Shown here piece after piece: positions 7,650-15,986 of a stretch of 64,000 nt of DNA. This DNA is from Cellulomonas sp. SG140. GTDB lineage: Bacteria; Actinomycetota; Actinomycetes; Actinomycetales; Cellulomonadaceae. The translations under genes and the position numbers were made by a program. Each line of letters opens with the position of its first letter. The stretch's first letter is position 1. The notes under the pieces were generated by a model. That model searched no databases, was not told the origin of the DNA, and worked only from the letters and a program-made list of their open reading frames with translations. The stretch is from positions 186,001-250,000 of the forward strand of contig NZ_JANZLA010000006.1 of NCBI RefSeq assembly GCF_025770785.1, given 5' to 3'.

Positions 7650-8846
7650 ATGGCACACGTGGTCGTGGTCGGTGCGGGGATCGTCGGCCTGGCGACCGCG
7701 GCACGGCTGGCTGCGGACGGCCACCGGGTGACCGTGCTGGACAAGGAGCGGCGGGTCGCCACCCACCAGACCGGCCGGAACTCGGGCGTCATCCACTCCG
7801 GCCTCTACTACGCCCCGGGCAGCCTCAAGGCGACGATGGCCGTCGCCGGGTCCCGCAGCATGGTCGACTTCGCCACCCGGCACCAGGTGGACGTCCGCGT
7901 GACCGGCAAGCTCGTGGTCGCGTCGACGGACGACGAGGTCGACGGGCTGCACCGGCTCGCAGAACGAGGGGCTGCGAACGGCGTCGCCGCACGGCTGGTC
8001 ACCGCAGCCCAGGCGCGCGAGCTCGAGCCGCACGTGGCGTGCGTCGAGGCCCTGCGGGTCGAGCCGACGGGGATCGTCGACTACGTCGGGGTCTGCCGGG
8101 CGCTCGCCGACGAGGTGCGCGCCGCAGGCGGGCAGGTGCTCCTCGGCGCCGGGCTGCTCGCGGCGCAGGAGGACACGTCCGGGGTGCGCGTCCGCGCCGC
8201 TCACGGTGACGGCTCGGGTCGCCTGGACCTGCAGGCGGACGGGTTGGTGTCCTGCGCCGGGCTGCAGGCGGACCGCGTGGCGCGGGCGTGCGAGGTGGAC
8301 CCCTCGGCACGCATCGTGCCCTTCCGGGGCGAGTACTTCTCCCTCGCGCCGCGTGCCGCCGCGCTGGTCCAGGGCCTGATCTACCCCGTCCCGGACCCCC
8401 GTTTCCCCTTCCTCGGCGTCCACCTGACGCGCGGGGTGGACGGCGGCGTGCACGCGGGGCCCAACGCGGTGCTCGCCCTCGCCCGGGAGGGCTACACGTG
8501 GCGGGACGTGGTGCCGGGCGACCTCGCGGACGCGTTGTCCTGGCCGGGCACGTGGCGGATGGCGGTGCACAACGTCGTCCCGGGCGCCCGTGAGGTGGTG
8601 CGGTCGCTGTCGAGATCGGCGTTCGCGGCGAGCCTCGTGCGCCTGGTGCCGGGCATCCGGGAGGACGACCTCGTCCCGGCTCCCGCCGGTGTCCGCGCGC
8701 AGGCGGTCGAGCGGGACGGGACGCTGGCCGACGACTTCGTCATCCAGCGCACCGCTCGGCAGGTGCACGTCCTCAACGCACCGTCACCGGCCGCCACCGC
8801 CGCGCTCGAGATCGCCCGGCACATCGCCGGGGAGCTCCCGCTCTGA
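7650..8846 (+). CDS. lhgO: L-2-hydroxyglutarate oxidase (FAD-dependent), LhgO-like
   Basis: A 398-residue FAD-dependent oxidoreductase of the DAO family, predicted to oxidise L-2-hydroxyglutarate to 2-oxoglutarate. The dinucleotide fold is VVVVGAGIVGLATAARLAADGHRVTVLDKE. The family signature TGRNSGVIHSGLYYAPGSLKA follows at ~45-65. GEYFSLAP, YPVPDPRFPFLGVHLTR and GPNAVLALAREGY in the middle are typical of LhgO. ATG 7650 is chosen because GAGGAG is 9 nt upstream; an ATG at 7641 directly abuts that ribosome site. A metabolic role inside a polysaccharide island is unexpected; it may simply be a passenger. Confidence 0.88.
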   Translation: MAHVVVVGAGIVGLATAARLAADGHRVTVLDKERRVATHQTGRNSGVIHSGLYYAPGSLKATMAVAGSRSMVDFATRHQVDVRVTGKLVVASTDDEVDGLHRLAERGAANGVAARLVTAAQARELEPHVACVEALRVEPTGIVDYVGVCRALADEVRAAGGQVLLGAGLLAAQEDTSGVRVRAAHGDGSGRLDLQADGLVSCAGLQADRVARACEVDPSARIVPFRGEYFSLAPRAAALVQGLIYPVPDPRFPFLGVHLTRGVDGGVHAGPNAVLALAREGYTWRDVVPGDLADALSWPGTWRMAVHNVVPGAREVVRSLSRSAFAASLVRLVPGIREDDLVPAPAGVRAQAVERDGTLADDFVIQRTARQVHVLNAPSPAATAALEIARHIAGELPL

Positions 8847-8853
8847 CGCTTCG

Positions 8854-8865
8854 CACCCGGGTGAA
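8854..8865. promoter_or_regulatory. CACCCGGGTGAA element upstream of the lipoprotein operon
   Basis: A self-complementary CACCCGGGTG (8854-8863) extended to GGGTGAA lies 112 bp upstream of the start at 8977. Further down are TTGACC near 8908 and the phrase CCCGAATGTCCG; no convincing -10 box could be fixed. Grouped with the other GGGTGA elements of the island. Confidence 0.4.
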
Positions 8866-8976
8866 ACCCCGGGGACGGCCCTCCCGGCGGACGCTCCCGT
8901 CCTAGGGTTGACCTGTCCCGAATGTCCGTTTGGGGCAGGTATGCCACCACGTCGGTGGTAGCGGAGGCGCGTGATC

Positions 8977-9678
8977 ATGGGTCGTCCAGCGAGACCGTCA
9001 GCAGCTCGCACCCTGGCGTGGTGCACGCTGGTCGGGGCGTTGCTCGGGCTGACGGGATGCACGGCCACGCACCAGGCGGCGGATGCCGGCACGCCTGGCG
9101 CCGCCCACGCAACGGGCGGCGGCGCGGCGACCGGCATACCCGGGACGTCCGGCGGCACCGGGGACGGCGCAGCGGTCTCGTCGTCCGGGGCGCGCGGCAG
9201 CACGCCGTCGCCGTCGGCCGCACCGGGTCGGGAGCAGGCTCCGGGGCCGGCGGCCCCTCCCGTCGTCACGCTGCCCGGTCTGCAGGCGGCGCCGACGGCC
9301 CCGGCAGCCGCACCTCTGCTCACGGGCGCCGCCCCGGCGACCGCCGAGCGCAACGGTGCCGTCGTCGCGGGCTTCCCCGTGAAGGTGGTCCCCGTGCCGA
9401 AGGGCGTGACGGTCGTCTCGAGCTCCGTCTCCAGCGAGGGCGCCCGGGTGCAGGTCGGTATGCAGGCCTCGAGCTCGGCGTCCCCGGCCGCGGTGCTCGG
9501 CGCGTACGACGAGGCGTTCGGCGCGACCGGCTTCACCCCCACCACCAGCCCCGCCCTGCCCGGGACGTCGGCGCACCTCTACCAGCACGGCACGGACGGC
9601 GTCGTCGTCACCGTCAAGGCACGCCTCGGTGGCGGGACCGAGATCGCGCTCGCCGGCAGCCTGACCACGGCGGGCTGA
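8977..9678 (+). CDS. Secreted lipoprotein of unknown function
   Basis: A 233-residue predicted lipoprotein. A positively charged N-terminus is followed by a hydrophobic segment and the lipobox LTGC with Cys ~28, so it should be anchored outside the membrane. Residues ~30-120 are a low-complexity Gly/Ala/Pro/Ser/Thr spacer. The C-terminal ~110 residues look folded (VKVVPVPKGVTVVSSSVS..., HLYQHGTDGVVVTVKARL). I do not recognise this domain. ATG 8977 has GGAGG 9 nt upstream. It is the first gene of a four-gene unit (lipoprotein, MFS, two beta-propellers); the next start is 4 nt after its stop. Confidence 0.75.
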   Translation: MGRPARPSAARTLAWCTLVGALLGLTGCTATHQAADAGTPGAAHATGGGAATGIPGTSGGTGDGAAVSSSGARGSTPSPSAAPGREQAPGPAAPPVVTLPGLQAAPTAPAAAPLLTGAAPATAERNGAVVAGFPVKVVPVPKGVTVVSSSVSSEGARVQVGMQASSSASPAAVLGAYDEAFGATGFTPTTSPALPGTSAHLYQHGTDGVVVTVKARLGGGTEIALAGSLTTAG

Positions 9679-9682
9679 CGCA

Positions 9683-11056
9683 GTGCGGAGCACCTCGTCC
9701 GCCGAGACGGTGGCCACGGGCGGCGCCTCCTCCGCCACTGCCCTCAGGCGGACCGGCTCGTCCCGCGCCTCGTCACGACCCGTGCGGGTCTCGTCGGTCG
9801 TCGTCGCACTCGGGTTCGTCAGCCTGCTGACGGACATCTCGTCGGAGGCCGTCTCCGCGGTGCTGCCGCTGTTCATCACCAGCGCGCTCGGCATGTCCAC
9901 GCTGACCTACGGGTTCGTCGACGGCCTCATGCAGGGCGCCACCGCCCTGGTGCGCGTGGTCGGTGGCTGGGCGTCCGACCGCGGCGACCACCCGAAGTGG
10001 GTCGCCTTCATCGGCTACGGCGTCTCGGCGCTGACCAGGGCGGGTCTGCTGCTCGCGTCCGGCTTCCTGGCGATCACCGCGCTCGTCGCGGTGGACCGCG
10101 TCGGCAAGGGCATGCGGACGGCGCCGCGGGACGCGATGATCGCCGCCTCGTCGGACCCGCGCACGCTCGGCCGGTCGTTCGGGGTGCACCGCACGTTCGA
10201 CACCATCGGCGCCGCGCTCGGCCCCCTCGCCGCGTTCGTGGTGCTGTGGGCGATCCCCGACGGGTACCGGACGGTGTTCGTCATCTCGTTCGGGTGCGCC
10301 CTCCTCGGGCTGGCGGTCCTGGGCCTGATGGTGCCGGACCTGCGCCCACGTCGCGCCGCCTGGCTCGAGCGGCACCGTGCGCGCGAGGAGCGTGGGCTGC
10401 CCAAGTGCAAGGGCTGCACCTGCGACCTGACCGCGCTGGCGCCGAGCGGCAAGCAGTCGTTCAGCTGGCGGTTCCTCACCGAGCCGGGCGTGCGGCGGCT
10501 CATGGGCGTGGCCGCACTGCTTGCCCTCCTCACGGTCGGCGACGGCTTCGTGTACCTCTCGCTGCAGACGCGGGACGGTTTCGCCTCGCAGTGGTTCCCG
10601 CTGCTGTACGTGGGCACCAACGCGGCGTACATGTGCCTCGCCACGCCGATGGGCCGCCTGGCCGACCGCATCGGGCGGGCGAAGGTGTTCGTGGCCTCGC
10701 ACGTCGCGCTGCTCGCCGCCTACCTGTGCGCCGCGGTGGTCGGCGGCGGCACGGCGTCGACGGTCGCGACGCTGGCGCTGCTCGGCCTGTTCTACGCCGG
10801 CACCGACGGGGTGCTGTCGGCACTGGCGGGCCGGCTGGCCGGTCCCGCGGTGCGCGGTTCCGCGATCGGCACGGCGCAGGGCGTGGTGGCCGGTTCCCGG
10901 ATGTGCGCCTCGTGGGCGTTCGGCCTCGCCTGGTTCACGCTGGGCCGCAGCCCCGCGATGCTCCTGGTCGCCGGCCTGCTCGCGGTGGCCGTCCCCGTCG
11001 CCTGGCGGACGCTCCGGCCGCTCGACGCCCGTCTGCGGACGCAGGCAGCCGCATGA
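9683..11056 (+). CDS. MFS transporter with a Cys-rich central loop
   Basis: A 457-residue major facilitator protein with about 12 membrane helices. FVSLLTDISSEAVSAVLPLF at the start of helix 1 matches the MJ1317-like MFS subfamily, whose substrates are unknown. DRVGKGMRTAPRDAMIA is the conserved loop-4/5 motif. The central cytoplasmic loop (residues ~235-255) contains CKGCTCD, a CxxCxC arrangement I do not associate with MFS transporters. GTG 9683 is 4 nt past the previous stop, so coupled translation is likely, and its own stop overlaps the next ATG by 4 nt. The lipoprotein and propeller partners suggest an export or envelope role, which is inference. Confidence 0.85.
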   Translation: MRSTSSAETVATGGASSATALRRTGSSRASSRPVRVSSVVVALGFVSLLTDISSEAVSAVLPLFITSALGMSTLTYGFVDGLMQGATALVRVVGGWASDRGDHPKWVAFIGYGVSALTRAGLLLASGFLAITALVAVDRVGKGMRTAPRDAMIAASSDPRTLGRSFGVHRTFDTIGAALGPLAAFVVLWAIPDGYRTVFVISFGCALLGLAVLGLMVPDLRPRRAAWLERHRAREERGLPKCKGCTCDLTALAPSGKQSFSWRFLTEPGVRRLMGVAALLALLTVGDGFVYLSLQTRDGFASQWFPLLYVGTNAAYMCLATPMGRLADRIGRAKVFVASHVALLAAYLCAAVVGGGTASTVATLALLGLFYAGTDGVLSALAGRLAGPAVRGSAIGTAQGVVAGSRMCASWAFGLAWFTLGRSPAMLLVAGLLAVAVPVAWRTLRPLDARLRTQAAA

Positions 11057-12078
11057 GCCGGCCCGCACCGCGGCTGGTCGTGCTGGTCGCCGTGGTGCTC
11101 GTCGTGACGCTGGGTGTGGGCTGGTACGTCGTCCGGGCCGCCGCGAGCCACCGGGCCCTGGTGTCCTCCGCCCCGTCGGTCGCCAGCACCGACCTCGGCT
11201 CCGCCACCACGGTGCCGCACGTCGTGTTCCGGTCCACCCTGCCGGGGACGCACTACGGGGAGGTGGCGGTGGTGCCGCTGACCGACCCGGCCGGCCCCCG
11301 GGCGTTCACCGACGTGGCGTGCGACCAGCTCGATACCGTCGGCACCACCACGGTGTGCCTGCGTGTGCTGCGGGACGTGGTCACCCGCTACGAGTCCGCC
11401 GTGCTCGACTCCTCGTGGCGCCCCACCGTCACGTGGCCGCTGCCCGGCGTCCCCAGCCGTTCCCGGATCTCGCCGGACGGCGGCCTGGTCGCGACCACCG
11501 CCTTCATCACGGAGCAGGCCTGCTCCAAGGCCGGCTCGTCGACCGAGACGCGGATCCACCGCGCCGACGGCACCGACCTGGGCAACCTCGAGGAGTGGGC
11601 GTTCACCGTCGACGGCAAGCCCTACACCGCGACGGACCGCAACTTCTGGGGCGTGTCGTTCGTCGACGACGAGACCTTCTACGTCACCGCCGCCTCGCAG
11701 TCCGCGAACGCCACCTGGCTGGTGCGGGGGACGGTCTCGGCCCGGACGCTGACCGCCGTCCGGACCGGTGGCGAGTACCCCGCGGTCTCCCCCGACGGCA
11801 CCCGGGTGGCGTACAAGAAGCTCCTGCGCACCGAAGCCGGCCAGAAGGTGTGGGCGTTCGCCGTCCTCACGCTCGGCACAGGGACCGAGACGGTGTACAA
11901 CGCCACCGCGGGGACGGACGACCAGGCCAAGTGGCTCGACGACACGACGATCCTGTACGGGCTGGCCCGTGCGGACGAGCCCGGCACCACCGACGTATGG
12001 TCCCTCGACGTCGGCACGCTGGCGGCCCGGCCGACCCTCTTCATCCCCGGGGCGTGGTCCCCGGCGGTGGTCCGCTGA
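11053..12078 (+). CDS. Membrane-anchored TolB/WD40-like beta-propeller protein, copy 1
   Basis: A 341-residue protein with one N-terminal membrane helix (residues ~8-28) and an extracytoplasmic domain. Blade-like repeats are visible: SRSRISPDGGLVATTAF, YPAVSPDGTRVAYKKL, WLDDTTILYGLA. The xSPDGxxVA phrases are typical of TolB/PD40 propellers. It ends in FIPGAWSPAVVR, identical to the end of the next gene, which also encodes exactly 341 residues. The ATG overlaps the MFS stop by 4 nt. Function unknown; a structural or ligand-sensing role near the envelope is plausible. Confidence 0.8.
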   Translation: MSRPAPRLVVLVAVVLVVTLGVGWYVVRAAASHRALVSSAPSVASTDLGSATTVPHVVFRSTLPGTHYGEVAVVPLTDPAGPRAFTDVACDQLDTVGTTTVCLRVLRDVVTRYESAVLDSSWRPTVTWPLPGVPSRSRISPDGGLVATTAFITEQACSKAGSSTETRIHRADGTDLGNLEEWAFTVDGKPYTATDRNFWGVSFVDDETFYVTAASQSANATWLVRGTVSARTLTAVRTGGEYPAVSPDGTRVAYKKLLRTEAGQKVWAFAVLTLGTGTETVYNATAGTDDQAKWLDDTTILYGLARADEPGTTDVWSLDVGTLAARPTLFIPGAWSPAVVR

Positions 12079-12229
12079 CGGCCCTCCGGATCACCCGGCA
12101 GGACACCGCTGGGGCACTGGGCGCGCGGGTCTCGGTACCCCACACTGGGCGTCAGCCGGCGCCGCCGGGACACCGCTCCCGCGTCCGCAGCGCCCGTGGC
12201 AGCCGCCGAGGACCGAGGAGTGACCGCCC

Positions 12230-13255
12230 GTGAGACGACCGACGCCGCGGCTCGTGGCCCTGGTGGCCGTGGTGCTGGTGGTCACCGTCGGGGTCGGCTG
12301 GTACGTGGCCCGGGCGGCAGGCAGCCAGCGGCAGCAGATGACGTCCGCTCCCTCGGTGGCGAGCACCGACCTCGCCTCGGCCCTGGCCACGCCGCACGTC
12401 GTCTTCCGCTCCACTCTTCCGGGGCCGCAGTACGGGCAGGTCGCGGTGGTCCCGCTGGCGGACCCCGCCGGACCGCGCGCCTTCGCGGACGCCGCCTGCG
12501 ACCGGCTCTACACCGTCGGCACCACCACGTCGTGCCTGCGGATCGTCCGGGGTGTCGCCACGCGCTACGAGACCGACGTGCTCGACTCGTCGTGGCGCAC
12601 AACCGCCACGTGGCCGCTGCCCGGCATCCCGAGCCGGTCGCGGATCTCCCCCGACGGCAGCCTGATCGCGACCACCGCGTTCGTCACCGGGCACTCGTAC
12701 GCCCAGGTCGGCTTCTCCACCGAGACCAGGATCCACAAGGCCGACGGCACCGACCTCGGCAGCCTGGAGGACTACGCGCTCACCGTGGACGGGAAGCCCT
12801 TCACGGCGTCCGACCGCAACTTCTGGGGCGTGTCGTTCGTGGACGACGACACCTTCTACGCGACGGGTGCGTCGCAGTCGGCCAACGCCACCTGGCTGCT
12901 GAAGGGCAGCGTGTCCGCCCGGACGCTGACCGCGTTCCGCAGCGGCGGCGAGTGCCCGTCGATCTCCCCGGACCGGACGCACCTGGCCTACAAGAAGGTG
13001 GTCCGCACCGACGCCGGGCAGAAGGTGTGGGCCTACGCGGTGCTCACGCTGGCCACCGGGACCGAGCAGCTCTACGACGTGACGGCCGGCTGCGACGACC
13101 AGATCGAGTGGCTCGACGACACGACGATCCTCTACGGCATGGCACGGGCGGACGAGCCCGGCACCACCGACGTCTGGTCGCTGGACATCTCGACGCCGGG
13201 TGCGAAGCCGAAGGTGTTCATCCCCGGGGCGTGGTCGCCGGCAGTGGTGCGCTGA
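12230..13255 (+). CDS. Membrane-anchored TolB/WD40-like beta-propeller protein, copy 2
   Basis: A tandem paralogue of the gene at 11053: same length (341 residues), same N-terminal helix (LVALVAVVLVVTVGVGWYV), matching internal phrases (TDRNFWGVSFVDD/SDRNFWGVSFVDD, QSANATWL, WLDDTTILYG) and the same C-terminus FIPGAWSPAVVR. It carries Cys residues absent from copy 1 (GGECPSISPD, AGCDDQ). The GTG start at 12230 has GAGGAG 9 nt upstream. A 151-bp gap with its own TCACCCG element (12091-12097) separates it from copy 1, so it may have separate expression. Its last 38 bp overlap the convergent gene ending at 13218. Confidence 0.8.
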   Translation: MRRPTPRLVALVAVVLVVTVGVGWYVARAAGSQRQQMTSAPSVASTDLASALATPHVVFRSTLPGPQYGQVAVVPLADPAGPRAFADAACDRLYTVGTTTSCLRIVRGVATRYETDVLDSSWRTTATWPLPGIPSRSRISPDGSLIATTAFVTGHSYAQVGFSTETRIHKADGTDLGSLEDYALTVDGKPFTASDRNFWGVSFVDDDTFYATGASQSANATWLLKGSVSARTLTAFRSGGECPSISPDRTHLAYKKVVRTDAGQKVWAYAVLTLATGTEQLYDVTAGCDDQIEWLDDTTILYGMARADEPGTTDVWSLDISTPGAKPKVFIPGAWSPAVVR

Positions 13256-14579
13256 CCTGGCCGTCCGGCGCGGCAGGGGCACCGCCGCGCGCCCGGACGA
13301 ACTCCTCGAGCCGGTCGAGGGCGACCGCGTCGGCCGGTACCTGCGGGGACGGGTCGACGAACGGGCCCGGGCCGGACCGGTGCCCGGTCAGGGAGTCGTA
13401 CGTGTGCACGTACGCCGTCGCCTGCGGCGACCAGTCGAGCTCCGCGACCACCCGGTCGCGGGCGCGCAGCGAGAGGTCGACGCGCAGGTCGGGGTCGTCC
13501 AGCAGCCGCTCGACGGCGTCGGCGAACGCCGACACGTCACCGGACGGGACGTAGAGGGCCGTGTCCTGCGCCGAGACACGCGTCTCCACCAGGTCGAAGC
13601 TGACCGGCGGGACGGCGAACGCCATGTACTCCATCGTCTTGTTCATCGTGGAGCGGTTGTTCAGCGGCGTGTTGCGGTCGGGGCACAGGCCCACGCTGGC
13701 GGCCGACAGGTAGGCGGCGATCTTGTCGGGACCGACGCGGCCGGTGAACTCGACGACGTCGTCCAGCCCCAGCTGGTGGCTCAGCGCACGCAGGTCGGCC
13801 AGGCAGTCGCCGAACCCGAGCAGCGCCGCGCGCACGTCCGTGCGGCCACGCCGGTGCACCAGCTCGTCCATCACGCGCAGCACCAGGTCGACGTCGTCCT
13901 GCGGACCCATGATGCCGAGGTAGACCAGCAGGTGGCCGCCGCGGGCGAGGTGCTCGGTGCCGTGCACGGGTCGCATCACCCGCGTGTCGGGACCGGAGCG
14001 GACCACCGTCGTGCGGTCCTTCGGCACCCCGCCCCGGGTCAGCGCGACGTGGCGGTAGGACTCGTTGGTGGACACCACGCGGTCGGCCGCCCGGAAGGTG
14101 CGCCGCTCCAACCACCGCAGCCCGGCGAGCTCCGTGCGGGCCTTCGCACCGGTCGGCTCGCCGAAGCGGGACACGAACAGCTCGGGGTTGAGGTCGTGGT
14201 GGTCGAAGAGGAACCGCACGCCGCGCAGCCGCCAGAGCCGGGCGAGCAGCCAGTAGGTGTCCGGCGGGTTGCACGCCTGGATCACGTCGAAGCCGCGCTC
14301 CCGCCGCACGGTCAGGGAGAGCGCCGCCGTCCGCAGCCAGGAGTAGACGAACTCGACGACGAAGCCGAGCAGGCCCTTCGCCTCGGGCGCGGGCCGGTAC
14401 TTGTAGATCGCGACGCCGTCGATCGTCTGCCGCGCGGGGTCGCCAGGACCGCGCGGGCAGATCACCGAGACCTGGTACCCCGCCCTGGTCAGCGCACGGC
14501 ACTCGAGCCAGACGCGGCGGTCGAGGGGCACCGGCAGGTTCTGCACGATGATCAGGACCTTCGTGCGCGGGACGGCCAT
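13218..14579 (-). CDS. Family 4 glycosyltransferase
   Basis: A 453-residue GT-B enzyme. The N-terminal acceptor domain begins VLIIVQNLPVPLDRRVWLECRAL, the C-terminal donor domain includes LLVYLGIMGPQDDVD, LLGFGDCLADL and VEFTGRV. The EX7E region is present as MEYMAFAVPPVSFDLVETR. NPPDTYWLLARLWRLRG is typical of exopolysaccharide GT4 enzymes. ATG 14579 is preferred: GGAGGTG sits ~9 nt upstream, and the frame upstream of it is only a weak extension. Two TCACCC elements 22 bp apart lie ~95-125 bp upstream. The sugar donor is not predictable. Confidence 0.88.
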   Translation of the reverse strand: MAVPRTKVLIIVQNLPVPLDRRVWLECRALTRAGYQVSVICPRGPGDPARQTIDGVAIYKYRPAPEAKGLLGFVVEFVYSWLRTAALSLTVRRERGFDVIQACNPPDTYWLLARLWRLRGVRFLFDHHDLNPELFVSRFGEPTGAKARTELAGLRWLERRTFRAADRVVSTNESYRHVALTRGGVPKDRTTVVRSGPDTRVMRPVHGTEHLARGGHLLVYLGIMGPQDDVDLVLRVMDELVHRRGRTDVRAALLGFGDCLADLRALSHQLGLDDVVEFTGRVGPDKIAAYLSAASVGLCPDRNTPLNNRSTMNKTMEYMAFAVPPVSFDLVETRVSAQDTALYVPSGDVSAFADAVERLLDDPDLRVDLSLRARDRVVAELDWSPQATAYVHTYDSLTGHRSGPGPFVDPSPQVPADAVALDRLEEFVRARGGAPAAPDGQVSAPLPATTPRG

Positions 14580-14674
14580 GACGGCGGCACCTCCGGGTCG
14601 ACGGTGGACCGTGTGCGGTCGCTCTCGGCACGGTATCGCCGGACAGATCGGGCGCAAACCGGATCAAACGGATG

Positions 14675-14703
14675 TCACCCGGCTGCGGGCGCACCTTCAC
14701 CCG
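14675..14703. promoter_or_regulatory. Two TCACCCG direct repeats, 22-bp spaced
   Basis: TCACCCG at 14675-14681 and TTCACCCG at 14696-14703 repeat with a 22-bp period, about two helical turns. They lie 96-124 bp upstream of the start at 14579 and inside the end of the neighbouring coding region. Listed as part of the proposed island motif; coding constraint makes this instance weaker. Confidence 0.35.
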
Positions 14704-15862
14704 GACGGACGCGCAGGCTCTCCTCCGCGGCAGCGACCACCTCGGAGGCCGCACGCTCCCAGCTGAAGTGCCGCCGGCGCCGATCGGCCGCCGCGGCGCA
14801 CGCCGCGTACAGGGCGTCGTCCGCGAGAGCGTCCGCGACCAGCGCGGCGAGCTCACCTGGGTCCTCCGAGCGGACCAGCCGCCCGCCGTCGTCGTGCCCG
14901 ATGATCTCCGGCATCGCGCAGGCGTCCCGGCCGATGCACGGCAGCCCGCGCGTGAGCGCCTCGACGAACGCGATGCCGAAGCCCTCCATCCGCGACGGCA
15001 TGACGAACAGGTCGTGCGTGTCCATCAGCTGTCCGACCTGCGCACCGGGGACCCGGCCGAGGAACGTCACGCCGTCCGGCACGGGTGAGCGCAGCGGCCA
15101 CTGCGCCGGGCCGGCCACCGTCAGCGTGACGTCAGGCCCGAGCCCGCGGCGCAGCAGCTGATGGGCCGCCACGACCTGCGCCCCACCCTTGGTGTCGAAG
15201 TCCCGGCCGACGAAGAGCAGCCGGCGCGCGGTGCCGACCCGCCGGGGCGGTACGGGGGTGCCCACGGGCACCGCCGCGTTGGCGCCGGGGTTGACCACCC
15301 GGACCCGGTCGGTCGGCACGCCCTGGCCCCGCAGGTGCGCCGCGAGCCACTCGCTCATCGGCAGCAGCAGCGCCGCCTGGGCGTAGACACGGTCCTGCGC
15401 CCGGCGCAGCCGATCGATCCGCCGCCTGCCGAGAGCGCGGAAGTGCGGCACGCCGTCCGGGCCGTACGCGTCCAGCAGCAGCCCGTAGCTGAGGTCCTGC
15501 AGCACCGCGAACGGGATCGACGTCACGCCGAGGTCCTGGATCTGGAGCACCAGGTCGGGATGCTGTCGGCCCGCCGCCGTGCGCAGCTGCCGCCGGATCG
15601 CCACGCGGCTCAGCGCACCGTGCCGCCAGGTGGACGTCCAGCCGTGCGGCGTGCGCCGGGCCCCGAGGACGCGCGCCACCTGACGCAGCGCCGGTGACAG
15701 CTCGAGGGGCAGGTCCTGCACGTCCGCCACCTGCTGCAGAGCCGCCCGCAGGTGCCACGGCGTGCCGGACCAGCTCTGCTCCGGCGGCCGGGTCCAGTGG
15801 CAGGCGAAGCCGATGCGGACCGACGACCGGGGCCGCTCCGCTCCTGTCCCGTCCTCCGCCAC
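14675..15862 (-). CDS. Family 4 glycosyltransferase
   Basis: A 395-residue GT-B enzyme. The donor-site half is clear: RRLLFVGRDFDTKGGAQVV, LTVAGPAQWPL, VTFLGRVPGAQVGQLMDTHDLFVMPSRMEGFGIAFVEALTRGLPCIG (EX7E region) and DDGGRLV. The first 16 residues are low-complexity before VRIGFACHW. GTG 15862 is chosen for AGGGAG 6 nt upstream; the frame stays open farther upstream but runs through the divergent promoter. It is divergent from the polysaccharide deacetylase at 15987. Its role is likely one transfer step in repeat-unit assembly. Confidence 0.86.
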   Translation of the reverse strand: MAEDGTGAERPRSSVRIGFACHWTRPPEQSWSGTPWHLRAALQQVADVQDLPLELSPALRQVARVLGARRTPHGWTSTWRHGALSRVAIRRQLRTAAGRQHPDLVLQIQDLGVTSIPFAVLQDLSYGLLLDAYGPDGVPHFRALGRRRIDRLRRAQDRVYAQAALLLPMSEWLAAHLRGQGVPTDRVRVVNPGANAAVPVGTPVPPRRVGTARRLLFVGRDFDTKGGAQVVAAHQLLRRGLGPDVTLTVAGPAQWPLRSPVPDGVTFLGRVPGAQVGQLMDTHDLFVMPSRMEGFGIAFVEALTRGLPCIGRDACAMPEIIGHDDGGRLVRSEDPGELAALVADALADDALYAACAAAADRRRRHFSWERAASEVVAAAEESLRVRPGEGAPAAG

Positions 15863-15986
15863 GGCGGCTCCCTTCGCGCAGCGCCAGGGTAGAGGACGGT
15901 CCGCCGCTGGTCCGCGCCGGCCCGGTGCGAAGATGCACGTCGGACCGCCGGTTGGGCGGGTCCGGACCGACGGAGGAGACCGCACC

